Shown: positions 45,034 to 57,300 of the stretch, one piece after another
Layout: each line of letters begins with the position of its first letter
How positions within the stretch are numbered: position 1 is the first letter of the stretch
DNA from: Sebastes aleutianus
Lineage: Eukaryota > Chordata > Actinopteri > Perciformes > Sebastidae
Assembly: GCA_916700875.1 (NCBI GenBank)
Contig: CAKAKS010000034.1
Location: 11,924,195-11,988,194, forward strand
Direction of reading: 5' to 3'
DNA: 64,000 bases
The notes under the pieces: generated by a model
Seen by the model: the letters and a program-made list of their open reading frames with translations, nothing else
What the model was told of the DNA's origin: nothing
The model's database searches: none
Program-made: the position numbers and the translations under genes

Positions 45034-47935
45034 TGCCAAAACTGTGTAATTGTCCTCTCTAACATGTATGTTTACTTTCTAAATTAAGGTGAAGTTAGTC
45101 AGGGTATGTATGTTTGAGGTTCTCAATCTACTAAAACTGTTTTATTGGAGGTTTTTTTTTGTGTGTTTTTGGACTTTTTTGGCCCAGAGTATGACAGAAA
45201 GTGAATTAAATAGTAATAGTAGCTCTCTGGAGCTCAGTCCAACATCATTAGAAAAGCAAATAACATTTAAATCAAGGCTAAGTCGAATGCCAATGAGGGA
45301 GATGAAGTTCCTTGTTTCATCTCATCATTTTATTGTTGGTGTACATTGGTATCTCACACATTGGGCTGTACCACATTGTCGCTTTTTTTACGTAACAGCT
45401 AAAGTTGTGGTAAGGCTGCACAGGCAGACTTTGAGTAGAGGAGGAAGAGGAAGCTGAGACAGTTCCGGAGGACACAGCGTGTCGTGAGAGATGATTTCGC
45501 TAGACTCGAAGAGGAGAAAGAGTATATTAACAATCCCTCTGGAGCTGAACACAAGAGCTGTTTTCTTCATAAATGAGAGGCTTATTCTGCAGATCAGGTA
45601 TATATTATAATTCCAGCTAAAAAGCACACAATATATTCAGACCTGAGACAATCTGTGCTCTTTTTGTTGAGTAGATGCCCGATATGCAGGAAAGTACATT
45701 TGTCTTCCAGTCTTGTTTTGGTTCAGCGGAAACTTGAAATGTAAAGTAATGTCCATTATTTGCATCCTTCTAGTTGTTTTACTCTGTGTTTTGTTGTATG
45801 TCATTACACCTAATTAAAGCACAACTGCTCTCCATAATAAGAGTTTGGACACTGAAAATTGATCACAGCAAGCAAGAGTGTTCATTTACAGTTTAGCCAC
45901 TTAGATTACTGATTACTGACACACACACCTCGATGGGAGGCTGTCCTGTACAATATTGTACTTATATAATTTGCTTCAGTCTACTCCTAAAAGCCCTTCA
46001 TTTTTGTTTGGCATGCTTTTCTAATTTTATATACAATGCTATATTTACAAAGATTTACTTTATATTGCAAAGGTTTATGTATATTCGTAGACAAATAGCT
46101 TTCAAAATAGGATAACATTTGGTTTAGCAAAAGTTTATGTATTAGGGATGGGCATGAAAAATGTTTCTTTAATTTCTTCAAGCAATAGGTTAGAAGTAAA
46201 AAGATTATTTGGGATTTTAAATCTGCCAAATTTGTGCTAATTGCTAACCTTCTTATTCATTTTGTGCAAAGGGAAACGGTTTCTCTGTATTGTTAAGACT
46301 TTCTGACATTTATTCTTTAACATATCAGAAAAAATAATGAATAATTGCAACAGTAATCATTTATAGAAAATATGCAGGTGAACATGTTGAGATGTATAAT
46401 ATTTAGAGGTTTCACCTGTCAGCGTGGAGGTCATGAACTCAGGCAGTGGTGACGGTGTGACGTAGGGAGGGTTAGTTTTAATAAGAAATATGAAATGACA
46501 GATTGATATCTCTATATACTTGACTGTCTGGATACATATGTGAATATAAAAGATGCTTTTAATTATAATTTACAGAACATAAATTGTTTGGGATTACAGA
46601 AACACTTTCTATGAACTACTGATGACTGGAAATTGTGCAAAATCTTTACATACATGTTGAGTTAATGTGAAAAAGTAATATGATTTATCATGCTGAAACA
46701 TGTCGAGTAGCATAATACAGGTTGTTCAGGAACAAAATTCTCCATTAGTCCCCTTTATGCAAATTTAAAACATCAGTGAGCATCACTGTCTTCAGTTTTT
46801 TTCAGTTGTTTCCGTCTTCTTATCTATACATCTTTGAATATTAAGATGAATGATAATTTAGGGAGGCTTGTAAAACTGTCTTAATATTGTTATTGTTCCT
46901 TCTAGTGGAAAATAAATTCGACATTGTATTGTTATTGCAATAACATCGCCTTTTTTTTGCTGCAAAACTAACCAACCCATAAGGTTGCAAAACAATTTAA
47001 CAATTCAGAAAACCAATAATAATTTGCAATATTATTTTAAAGCTAAACACATGTATTGTAGAAAGTATTTTAAATGTAGTCTTCGCCACATTTATTGACT
47101 TGTTTCTGTCTTTTAATTATTTTAATAATTTTGTGAAAATATTAAGAAAATGCCCATCCCTAGTATGTTTAACATGCATAGTTGTTGTTTTTTTTTCTTC
47201 TTCTTTTGAGCCAATTTTTCCCAGCGTCAAAGCCCAGTTCCAATTCACTTTAAGTGGGACTATATTCTGTATTGAAAAGCAGTTGTTACTCTGATGCAAT
47301 GAGCCCAGTGTTTAGCTAGAGGGAGCTGTTGTTCTTCTTTGTCTACTCAGGTCAAGTGAGGAGTGGGAAGGCTATCAAATTTGAAGTAATATCTTTACTA
47401 GTGTTTTTGTGATGTGGTTGCCAATGATATAACCATCTCTGCCATAAATCAATATTCCATCACATTTAAGTTCACATAAAAAAAAACAACCCCACAAATG
47501 TCTGTGAATTTCATCTTACAAGTTATTGACTAACCGGGAAGGATTCTTGTTTTGTTGAGGCAACTGAACTGCTGTACTACTGACATTCATTTCTCAGAGC
47601 TCAATTGATACACAGAAATATGCACAGCTTTATGAAAAGTCCCTCCTCCGTTAAAGTTGTAACTGCTCTCCCGCCACACCAGTCTTGTAACTTAATGGTT
47701 TGTGTATATGTGTGTTTAAACGTCTCAGTATCTCAGGAAGATGAGAAGTTTAACATTTTTTCTTTCCACTCTTGTTTATCAAAACAATAATTTAATTTCA
47801 AACCCCCTCATTGTACTCCCCCAAACGCCCATCTGTGATCAATCTGTGTTCTCAGGAATGTGAGTAATTTTCTGTTTAAACAACTTTTTTTTTGTTTTCA
47901 ATGAAGAATGAACAATAAAAACATGTCTTTTTTTA
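45034..47935 (+). other. zbtb2: zbtb2 3' UTR (inferred)
   Basis: About 2.9 kb of non-coding AT-rich sequence after TAG, ending near the AATAAA at 47914-47919, which is followed by T-rich sequence (gtctttttttatag). Earlier ATTAAA or AATAAA-like sites (for example near 45812 and 46910) could give shorter forms. No other gene is seen. Confidence 0.5.
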
Positions 47936-48117
47936 TAGTTCTGGGTCTTTTTGTCTCGTCTTTACCTCAACAAAACAGCTTCAGGAGATGTTTTTCACTC
48001 TTTTTTTAATTTATAACCACTAGTCAAACATTCAAGACATGGTTTATAGCACACTATATTATAATTGTAAGCAGATAAAAGGACATTTAATTAAGTGTTT
48101 ACTGCTATGAATATATA

Positions 48118-48329
48118 CAGACGTAGGCAAAGTTGTTGGTAACGTTCCGTTAAAGAGAGAAAAACCCACAATGGTCACTGAAATAACTTGAAACTGACAA
48201 AAGTAATAATAAATAAAAATTCACTGAAAATGAACTAATGAAAATCAGATATTGTTTTTGAATTATGGTTCAGCAGAATCATTTAAAAAAACAAACTAAT
48301 GAAACTGGCCTATACAAAAATGATGGTAC
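48118..48329 (+). repeat. Left terminal inverted repeat of the Tc1-like element
   Basis: Matches 49527-49738 as reverse complement with scattered substitutions and 1-2 bp indels. Confidence 0.9.
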
Positions 48330-48336
48330 TCTTAAC

Positions 48337-49377
48337 TTAATATTTTGTTGCACAACCTTTTGAGGCAATCACTGCAATCAAGTGATTTCTGTAACTCTCA
48401 ATGAGACTTCTGCACCTGTCGACAGGTATGTTGGCCCACTCCTCGTGAGCAAACTGTTCCAGCTGTCTCAGGTTTGAAGGGTGCCTTCTCCGAATGCATG
48501 TTTCAGCTCCTTCCACAGATGTTCAATTGGATTTAGATCAGGGCTCATAGAAGGCCACTTCAGAATAGTCCAATGTTTTGTTCTTAGCCATTCTTGGGTG
48601 TTTTTAGCTGTGTTTTGGGTCATTATCCTGTTTGAGGACCCATGACCTGCAACTGAGACCAAGCTTTCTGACACTGGGCAGCACATTTCGCTCCAGAATG
48701 CCTTGATAGTCTTGAGATTTCATTGCACCCTGCACAGATTCAAGACACCCTGTGCCAGATGCAACAAAGCAGCCCCATAACATAACCGAGCCTCCTCCAT
48801 GTTTCACATTAGGTACAGTGTTCTTTTCTTTGGATGCTTCATCTCTTCGTCTGTGAACATAGAGCTGATGTGACTTGCCAAAAAGCTCCAGTTTTGTCTC
48901 ATCTGTCCAAAGGACATTCTCCCAGAAGCTTTGTGGCTTGTCAATATGCATTTTGGAAAATTCCAGTCTCGCTTTTTTATGATTTGGTGTCCTCCTGGGT
49001 CGTCTTCCATTAAGTCCACTTTGGCTCAAACAGTGACGGATGGTGCGATCTGACACTGATGTACCTTGACCTTGGAGTTCACCTCTAATCTCTTTGGAAG
49101 TTGTTCTGGGCTCTTTGGTTACCATTCGTATTATCCGTCTCTTCAATATGTCATCAATTTTCCCCTTGCGGCCACGTCCAGGGAGGTAGGCTACAGTCCC
49201 ATGGACCTTAAACTTCTGAATAATATGTGCAGCTGTAGTCACAGGAACATCAAGCTGCTTGGAGATGGTCTTATAGCCTTTACCTTTAACATGAAGGTCT
49301 ATAATGTTCTTTCTGATCTCCTGAGACAACTCTCTCCTTAGCTTTCTGTGGTCCATGTTCAGTGTGGTACACACCAT
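48337..49377 (-). pseudogene. Tc1-like transposase, frameshifted
   Basis: A Tc1-type transposase cuts and pastes the element using a DDE catalytic triad. From the minus strand the frame opens at ATG 49377 (or 49356, MDHRKLRREL) with paired helix-turn-helix DNA-binding regions (YKTISKQLDVP and TSVSDRTIRHCLSQSGL). It continues through the first Asp (LWTDETKLELFG) and second Asp (LKQDNDPKH), then stops at about 48606. The third catalytic residue (SPDLNPIEHLWKEL) follows in another frame (48468-48620), and the C-terminal tail is in a third (to 48337). At least two indels, so it is inactive unless complemented in trans. Confidence 0.92.
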
Positions 49378-49526
49378 GATACCAAACAGCACAGTGACTA
49401 CTTTTCACCCTTTAAATAGGCAGACTGACTGATTACAAGTTTGAAGATACCTGTGATGCTATTTACAGGACACACCTTAGTTTAATATGTCCCTATGGTC
49501 AAATTATTTTACATCTTTTCTAGGGC

Positions 49527-49738
49527 TACCATCATTTTTGTCTAGGCCAGTTTCATCAGTTTGTTTTTTAAAATGATTCTGTTGAACCACAATTCAAAAG
49601 CAACAGCTGATTTTCATTAGTTAATTTTCAGTAAATTTTTATTTATTATTACTTTTGTCAGTTTCAAGTTATTTCAGTGACCATTGTGGGTTTTTCTCTC
49701 TTTAACGGAACGTTACCAACAACTTTGCCTACGTCTGT
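49527..49738 (-). repeat. Right terminal inverted repeat of the Tc1-like element
   Basis: Reverse complement of 48118-48329. The same sequence is present in the solo fragment ending near 37714. Confidence 0.9.
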
Positions 49739-50009
49739 ATGTTATGTTGTTACACCTGTGTTTTACTATATTGTCATTCATTGTCTGTGTATACAGCCTC
49801 CACTTATGGGAGGATTTATGGCTTTTAACAAATTACATCTGTTTACAACTACATTATAGTATGTTATAAAGCATTTTTTTTAATGTTTCTACACTGCTTA
49901 TAAATGCTAAATGAGGTCAGCTTTAAGTCCAATTTTTGTTCCAGTGGTAATTAATGTCTTCATAGTGATTGATTATGTATTAAATGATCCAGGGATGAAC
50001 ACAAAGCGC

Positions 50010-52212
50010 ACACCGATTTTCTCTACCTTTATTGAATGAAATATAGACAAGTTTCTCTATCCTTACTATTAACAGCTTGGAAAATATAAAAGACCATGCT
50101 ACATGAATATTATGCTAAATGGCTGCAGGTTATGAGTTAATATTACAACAATATGATTTTTTTTAAGTACATACAGTAGGTATACAATCTGTACAAATGT
50201 TAACAGGTTCACAGTTAAGAGTGTTACAAAAAGCAGGCTGAAGTAGTGGGCCACTAAATGCTTTACATTATGCAACAATAGCAAAAGTCTTTAGCTCACT
50301 CTGTCTTTTTTTTAATCATTTATATTTATACATAAAGCATTGATGGATGTGACACACCCTCTAGAGTCAAAGTAAAGGGGAAGTGGTGACCTAACGGGGG
50401 GTCCGTACTTCCTGATCTTTCTCTCGTTTGGTCATGAAGCTGAGTGAAATGTGAGCCTCTATAGAGCGGCTGGTGTCAAATTAAAATCAACAAATTATAG
50501 AAGCATTCACAGCTAATTCCCAACACGTCTGAATGATTCACACACTAGTGCAAGTTTGCCAAATTTGGTAGGACATAAAACACATAGCAGTGTAACCCGC
50601 GGTCACACGTTTGCTTTGGTGGCAAAACTGGACCCCAGGAATGTTTCAGATATTCCTCCTCCATCCTAAAACATCCCTGACTTTTAACTTGCAAAAATAA
50701 GCCCTTGTGACTTAGGTTTGATGCGTGACTCAAAGCAGCTGAGTGGATGCTTTAGGAATTCAATTAGATGCAAGTGATGTCTCATCCTGTGAGCAATGGA
50801 AAGACCATGACTCCCTGATTGATCCTAACTCAATTTGGCTTTGAGTAAAATTAGTTTTATTTTCCACTTCTGGCACCATGCAGTCGGGTGTCTGTGCCTC
50901 TCTAAAATCCCCAACCAGTGCCAGTTTAATGAACCTGAGCCATCATGCTGAGTGAAGAACACGACATATAGGAGCAGGTACCATAAGACTGGAACATTTT
51001 CACACTTTTTATCACCTTTTGTTAATACATATGAAGCCAAAATGACACCAATGACTGAAGACTAAAGGGTGCACTACTTTTTGTAGGCAGCAGAGGGCAT
51101 CAACATACTGTCTTTTCATTAAGAAATATAAATATAGTGTTGCTACACACACATAACGGATACAGTATGTCACAGTAACTCAGAAACATGGCCGTCAAAC
51201 TGTGATTTGCTTTGTAAGTCTTTTCTTACATGCACTTCTCAACAGAAAATGGTCCGATGGTGTTATACTAGTATTTTATTGTATAATTACATGGAACAAT
51301 GTGTAACAACGTCTTTTTCACAGTGAGTCAGGCAGTGATTGTTTGTCTTATCTACATGGAGCTTATTAGGTATTTTGTTGGGTTGCGGGGTGAGAGCACA
51401 TTGTGACAAAAGCATCATTCTCATCATACTGTCTGTGCCCTCTTCTTCAGTCAGTGTTATCACTTACTGTCAGTGGAATCACACTTGTACCATGGTTTAG
51501 TTATAATTGCTACAGAGTCTTCATTGAATGTGACTATTAAAAAGCTGCGATACACCGACCACTTATGTGCAACATACTCACATTTGTTCTGGTGAATTTT
51601 ACAAGGAATTTTTTAGATGTTTCTCTGCATCAGCTGGTAAATCTACCGTCGTAATGTTGCTCAAAAGAAAACACCTGATGTATCACAGCTTAATGTGGGA
51701 ATTTTTAAAAACAACAAACAAAAAAATGGAAAAAATAAAGACTGAATGAAAGAATACTCAAGATATAAATACAATATACAAGATAATAATCCTCCATCTC
51801 TCCACCTTCTGACACCATCTCACTCTCCCTACTGTACACATACAATCACACACACATACGAAACAGATACGCACTCGACCAGGTTGCAGACTCTCGTCTT
51901 ATGCAGCAAGGGCAATGGAAAGTCACCGAGACACTGAGCACACTGATTACAAGCCAGATGGGATGCTTCTTGAGGCACAGGACATGCTTTAGTGTGTGTG
52001 TGCATGAGAGTGAGTGAGTGGGTGAGGACGTGGCGGTGGGACGTCACGCCGTGGTGACAGGGCTGCGGGATGGGGTGGGGAGTACAGGTGGAAGGGGAGG
52101 TGGAGAGAATGGCGGAGCTGTTGCTCAGTCACTCAGTCTCTCTGGGCGGGATGGGCGGAGCCCAGTCTCAGTGTGTTACCACAGAGCAGCCTCTCTCTCT
52201 CTCTCTCTCTTT

Positions 52213-52251
<39 letters not shown>

Positions 52252-52313
52252 CCTCATCACTCACGTCCTGGTCCAGACAGTGTGTCTCCCAGGCATCAGT
52301 CTTGTGTCTTCAG
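50010..52313 (-). other. akap12: Inferred last akap12 exon (3' UTR only)
   Basis: The akap12 coding exon ends with a strong donor (gcag/gtgaga at 54392) only 4 nt after the stop codon, so an additional untranslated exon is expected. The best minus-strand acceptor downstream is a pyrimidine tract ending ccccacag, which places the exon start at 52313. A minus-strand AATAAA at 50028-50033 gives a plausible end. Mammalian AKAP12 also has a separate 3' UTR exon. Inferred, no transcript evidence. Confidence 0.5.
52191..52253. repeat. (CT)n / (GA)n tract
   Basis: About 60 bp of CT dinucleotides with one short interruption (ttaa). In the akap12 transcript this would be a purine GA tract in the 3' UTR. 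Confidence 0.9.
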
Positions 52314-52409
52314 CTGTGGGGGAGAAGAACAAAAACAAAATATTAGCAGCAAGAAAAGACATATTTTCTTTTCTGGAAAAAGAAACCCTCTGAGATTGAC
52401 ATTACATTT

Positions 52410-52745
52410 TAGAGCTGCATCTATTAATTGATTAGTTGTCAACTACTAAATTAATCGGCAACAATTTTGATAATCAATTAATCGGTATAGTTAAATTTTC
52501 TAATTCCAGCTTCTTATATGTGAATATTTTCAGATTTCTTTATTCCTCTATGACAGTAAACTGAATATCTTGTTGAGTTGTGGACAAAACAAGACATTTG
52601 AGGACGTCGTCTTGGGCCTTGGGAAACACTGATAGACCTGTTTCACCATTTTATGACATTTTATAGACCAATCAACTAATCGATTAATCGAGAACATAAT
52701 CTAGAAATTAATCAACAATGAAAATAATTGTTAGTTGCAGCCCTA
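52410..52745. mobile_element. MITE-like element with attaatcg-type ends (akap12 3' UTR intron)
   Basis: Both ends carry inverted versions of gagctgcatctattaattgattagttgtcaa / aataattgttagttgcagccct. The middle contains acaaaacaagacatttgaggacgtc. Further copies or fragments lie at 40920-41200 and 63893-64000, so this is a multi-copy family. Confidence 0.75.
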
Positions 52746-53915
52746 ATACATTTGGAAACATCCCTCAGTATGTTATGTTGTAGGACCAGAACATCATTAA
52801 AAAGCTGTATTCTAATGTGATGTAATCCATCTATCGACGAAAGTAGGAACTGAAACATTAGTTTGATGTACTGATTCAACATCCTGTTAGAAACATTGGG
52901 ACAGCCTGCTATCAGATCATACCTAATTGTTTATATATGTACTGTATATACAACATGTGGCAGTCTCAATAAATCCAGAGATAAATAATGCATAACATGA
53001 AAAAAATATGTATATACTGTACATAAAGCTCATGACTCTAATCCTTTTAATCCCCCACAATATTCTTTATCTCTCATTCCCACTTTTTGGTTTTTCTCTT
53101 CTATTGTCTGATTTTACCACCCTGCTTCAAGGTTTGTTTACATGAGTCAGCACACACTTAGTGTGAGAGGGCTGCTGCTATTAAGCTGCTGTAACTCATC
53201 GAGCCCTTTGCTGCTGTTATCTCCCATTTCTATCCCTCTCCTGGCTTCTCTCTGCAGCAAAGCTGCACGACTGCTTAATAAATATTAAAGTGAACTACGC
53301 CCAGTTTCTCCCCTCCTCCGCATCGGTTAGATCAGATGACATCAGAGTGCGACTAAAACGTTGTTGCACATTCTTCTGCTTTAACATATTAAAGATATAA
53401 TTCAGTCAAAACAACTTGAAAAACACAACTTGAGCTCTTAGAGGCTTCGTAATTGAATCTAACAAATGCGACATGGTTTCTTGACTTCATACTGAGCCTG
53501 TGATAGAAGGAAAACAGGAGGAGGGAGCGGAGGAATCATAATCAGTCTTTCAGCACAAGTTCATCTGCCCCTCACACACACCGCTTCCCTTTAAGACCCC
53601 AGCCTACAAAGAAGGGGTCAACGGCGGCATTCCTACTTTGATATCAAAGGTCCCCTGGTTACTCATACCCCGAACAAAAGCTTTTTCATCTGGTCAGTGG
53701 GCAAATCCCCTCCCCTACTCCCTAATAAAAGTGGGGCCCATTGATGTTTCAAAAAAGCCACTATGAGAAGATTGTTTGATAGGCCAACAAAGGAATTTTC
53801 ATTCTGTACTGTTCCATCGCTAATTTTACAATACTGAAATAGTGAAGAGCACTACTTTCATTTTGATTAGATACCATAAAAAACTGTTGTCATAAACGTT
53901 CAGTACCCCTGTTAG

Positions 53916-54370
53916 CTAACACTTTATAATAAACATTAATAAATGGTAAATTGATAGTTTATTAAACTTTAGTTAATAGTTATGTTATTTTTAACAAACA
54001 AAATAATAATTAATAATGTTTACTAATTATAAGTAATGCTATAATTTGTTATTTCAACAGTTTATTGTTGCACACATTATAACATTTTATCTACTATATT
54101 AAATATTTGTTAATGATTACCAAATGATTTGTAAACCTTAAAGTAAATTGTTTGTAAAACATCTATAAACATTACATAGACAGATATTTTTAACACTTAA
54201 TTGTTAATAATTGGTTTGTAAACCCCCTATAAACATTATTTGGATGTTATTATAAAGTTGCAACTGATGATTATAATGTCATTGTTTAACAGCAAAATAA
54301 CTATTAACTGAAGTTTAATTAACTATCAATTTACCATTCATTAATGATGTTTATCATAAAGAGTTACCCA
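53916..54370. mobile_element. MITE-like inverted-repeat element beside the akap12 splice donor
   Basis: The left arm contains aacactttataataaacatt and aaattgatagtttattaaac. The right arm is their reverse complement (gtttaattaactatcaattt, tgtttatcataaagagtta). Arms are about 80 bp; total about 455 bp, AT-rich and non-coding. It ends about 20 bp from the donor of the large akap12 exon. Confidence 0.7.
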
Positions 54371-54395
54371 TTGGTGCAAGATCAGTCTCACCTGC

Positions 54396-57300
54396 TCATG
54401 ATGCTGCTGTGATCTCTGTGGACACAGGCTCGATCTCCTTCACGGCCTCCTCGATCACCTCGATCACCTGCGCCATCACTTCCGCACACTTTCCCGACGG
54501 TGTTTCTTGCGTCTCTGGCTCTGTGACTTGGCTGGAAGCGGGAACCTCTGCTGAAGCCGTCGCTTGGGGTTCTTCGGACAGCGTTGGGAGTTTGCTTTCA
54601 CTTGCGGCGCTCTTAGCTTTTACGCCTGCGTCTTCAGTCACGGGGCCGTTGCTGTCAAACTCTACCGCGGCCTCTTCTTCCACCGACGGTTCCTCAAACA
54701 CCTGCGCCGTCTGCAGGACCACTTGGACTGGCATGTGAACCTCAAGCACTTTCTCTTTGTTCTGCTCTGACTTTGCTTCCTCTGGTTCTGGTTCCACTTC
54801 CTCAGCTGCTTCTTCTTTTACATCTGCTTCCTGAACCTCTGCAACTTCTTTGCTCTGCTCCTCCTTGACCTGCTCCTCACATCTCCCACTCTCTGCCTTT
54901 ATCTCCACCACTTCTTCCACTACGACAGTTTCTTCACTTACGTTTACCTCCACAGCTTTCTTCAACCCTTCTTCTGGTTTCTTCTCCTCCACCTCCTCTA
55001 CAGAGGCATCGAGGCTCTTTGTAACCTCTACTGGGATTGTTTCAGTGACCTCCATGGCGACATGGAGCACCTGAGGTGACTTTGGTGCTGGTTTTTCGCA
55101 GACGACTGCAACGGGGGTGTCGAAGATAACAGGGGTCTCTGTTGTGATCTCGTTCTCTGTTGTTGCTTCAGCCTGGACTGGTGTTGGGTCGGTGGGCTTT
55201 TTGGATTCAGGCACGTCTTCTGAAACTTTATCCATGGCTTCCTGAATGACAGCTTGAGCAATGACCATGCTCTGAGCCTCAATTTCACTGGTCGGCTGGA
55301 CGTCTTCCTTGATTTCCTCTGTCTTCTCGCTGGTCTCCTCAGTCACTTCACTAGTCTGTTGGACGTCTTCCTTGACTTCCTCTGTCTTCTCGCTGGTCTC
55401 CTCAGTCACTTCACTGGTCGGCTGGACGTCTTCCTTGACTTCCTCTGTCTTCTCGCTGGTCTCCTCAGTCACTTCACTAGTCTGTTGGACGTCTTCCTTG
55501 ACTTCCTCTGTTTTCTCGCTGGTCTCCTCAGTCACTTCATTGGTCGTCTGGACGTCTTCCTTGACTTCCTCCGTCTTCTCACTGATCTCCTCTGTCACTT
55601 CACTGATCTCCGACTCTGCTGTTTGAGCGGTAGTAGCCTCCACAGTCTCTTCAACTGCAACCTCCTCCTTGGTTTCCTGCACCTCGATTGATTCATCGCC
55701 GACTGGCTCTGATGCATTTTCCATGGTCACCGGAGCCGCTGGGGCCACAAGGACCACTGCTTGGGCGATAACAACCCCCTCGGTTGGTTCAACTACAGGG
55801 ATGATTGGCTCGGTCTCCTCTGTGATGGTGGTCTTTGTGGTTGCACTTATGGTGGAGGCAATCTCTGCAGTTGCATACTGAGCTACCTCCTTTATAGTAT
55901 TTTCTTCGGTGGCAGCAAGCTGCTCCAAATCCATCTTCACTTCCTTGGTCTCTACAATTAGCTCGGTGACTTCTACGCTCTGGGTGCAAACAGCTGTTTC
56001 GGATGTTGGTGCAATGGGATCAACTGTCCTGACGGAGTTCTCGCTCATGGTGGTAGACTGAATGATTTCGGAATCCTCCAGAACAGGGCTGACAAGTCCA
56101 ACATTCTCAATCGCAGGTTCGTGGCCCTCACTGGCTGCTTGAACGTTTGACAAGTCGCTCTGTGAACTTTCAACAACAGGCTCAAGCTCCATGATTTCTA
56201 CTTGGTGCACTTGGGACATGAGCACTTCATTTTCTGCGGCAATGGCTTCCTCTGCACTTGCTGGCTTATCTTCCACCGACACCTCTGTGCTTACACCGTC
56301 ACGGATCACGGCCACGCTCTCTATGATGGGCATCGCGGGTTTCTCCAGAGCTACTTTGGCAATCTCCTTGGTTCCCAGGCCAGTGCAGATAGCCATGGCC
56401 TCCTCACGAGCGTGTGGCTCCAGGATGGAATTTGTCTTGGACTCTGCCTGCTCAGTTGGTGGTTCATACTCTGTTTTCTCAGAAAGTACCTCTACTGGTA
56501 CAGCTTCAACAGCCACATCTGTCTGGGGTGGAATTGCACTAATTTGGGCCTCTATGCTCTCCATCACCTCCTCTGCGCTCTCCGGCTTGGGCCCCTGAGG
56601 AACAGGAGTGGTTTCTGCAGATGGAGCTTGAGCCACAGGCATCACCTCAGCCGTGGACAGTCTGCGCCCCGTGCGTCCAGGAGCTCTAGTCAACAGAATA
56701 TCCTTGTCCTCATCCTCTGCGATGTCGGTGTCAACAGACTTTGGCGTGGCAGCGTTCTCAGCCTCCTCTGGGATGTCACTCAGCTGATCAGGTTTATCAT
56801 CGCCGTCTTCGACAGTGGCTGGGATCCATGAAGGGGATCTATCTTCAGCGGATACTTTAACCTGGGCTTCAGCAGGTTCTGCTGGTGCTTCCTGTTCAGC
56901 TTCAACAGCTGCAACAGCTTCAACAGCTTCAACCGGGTCTTCATACTCTGAGAGAGGAACCACAGCTGGGGTGTCAGAGTCGTCCTCGCTCTGCTCAGTA
57001 GAGGCTTGTTTGTCAGCCTTCTTCTTTCTGCGTCCAGGGAAGAGCTTCCTCAAAGAGAACGATGACTCGTCTTTTGGTGCTTCACCGTCTGACTGGACTT
57101 GTTCTGCCATCTCCTCAGGCTTCTCCTCGGCTTTGGCCTTATTCTTCGGCATAACCATGCGTTTCAGTGTGTCCCAGGTGGACTCTCTCTCAGCGGGTTC
57201 AGGGGAAGAAACAACTTCTCCATCACTCTCTGTATTTTGGGAAGTGACAAGGGCAGCCTCAGTTTTTTCCTCCTGCTCCCCTTCTACCACTGCTGCTACT

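Larger units (their letters stand above)
48118..49738 (-). mobile_element. Tc1/mariner-type DNA transposon, full length with both TIRs
   Basis: A 1.62 kb element bounded by TA on both sides (48116-48117 and 49739-49740). The ends are inverted repeats of about 212 bp (48118-48329 and 49527-49738) starting cagacgtaggcaaagttgtt. Each TIR repeats an outer and an inner similar motif, as in IR/DR-type Tc1 elements. It carries one degenerate transposase on the minus strand and lies between the zbtb2 and akap12 3' ends. Confidence 0.93.

Noticed and set aside
52018..52431. 137-codon frame across the CT tract
   Set aside because: Driven by low-complexity (CT)n; no conserved residues, and it lies in the inferred akap12 3' UTR exon.
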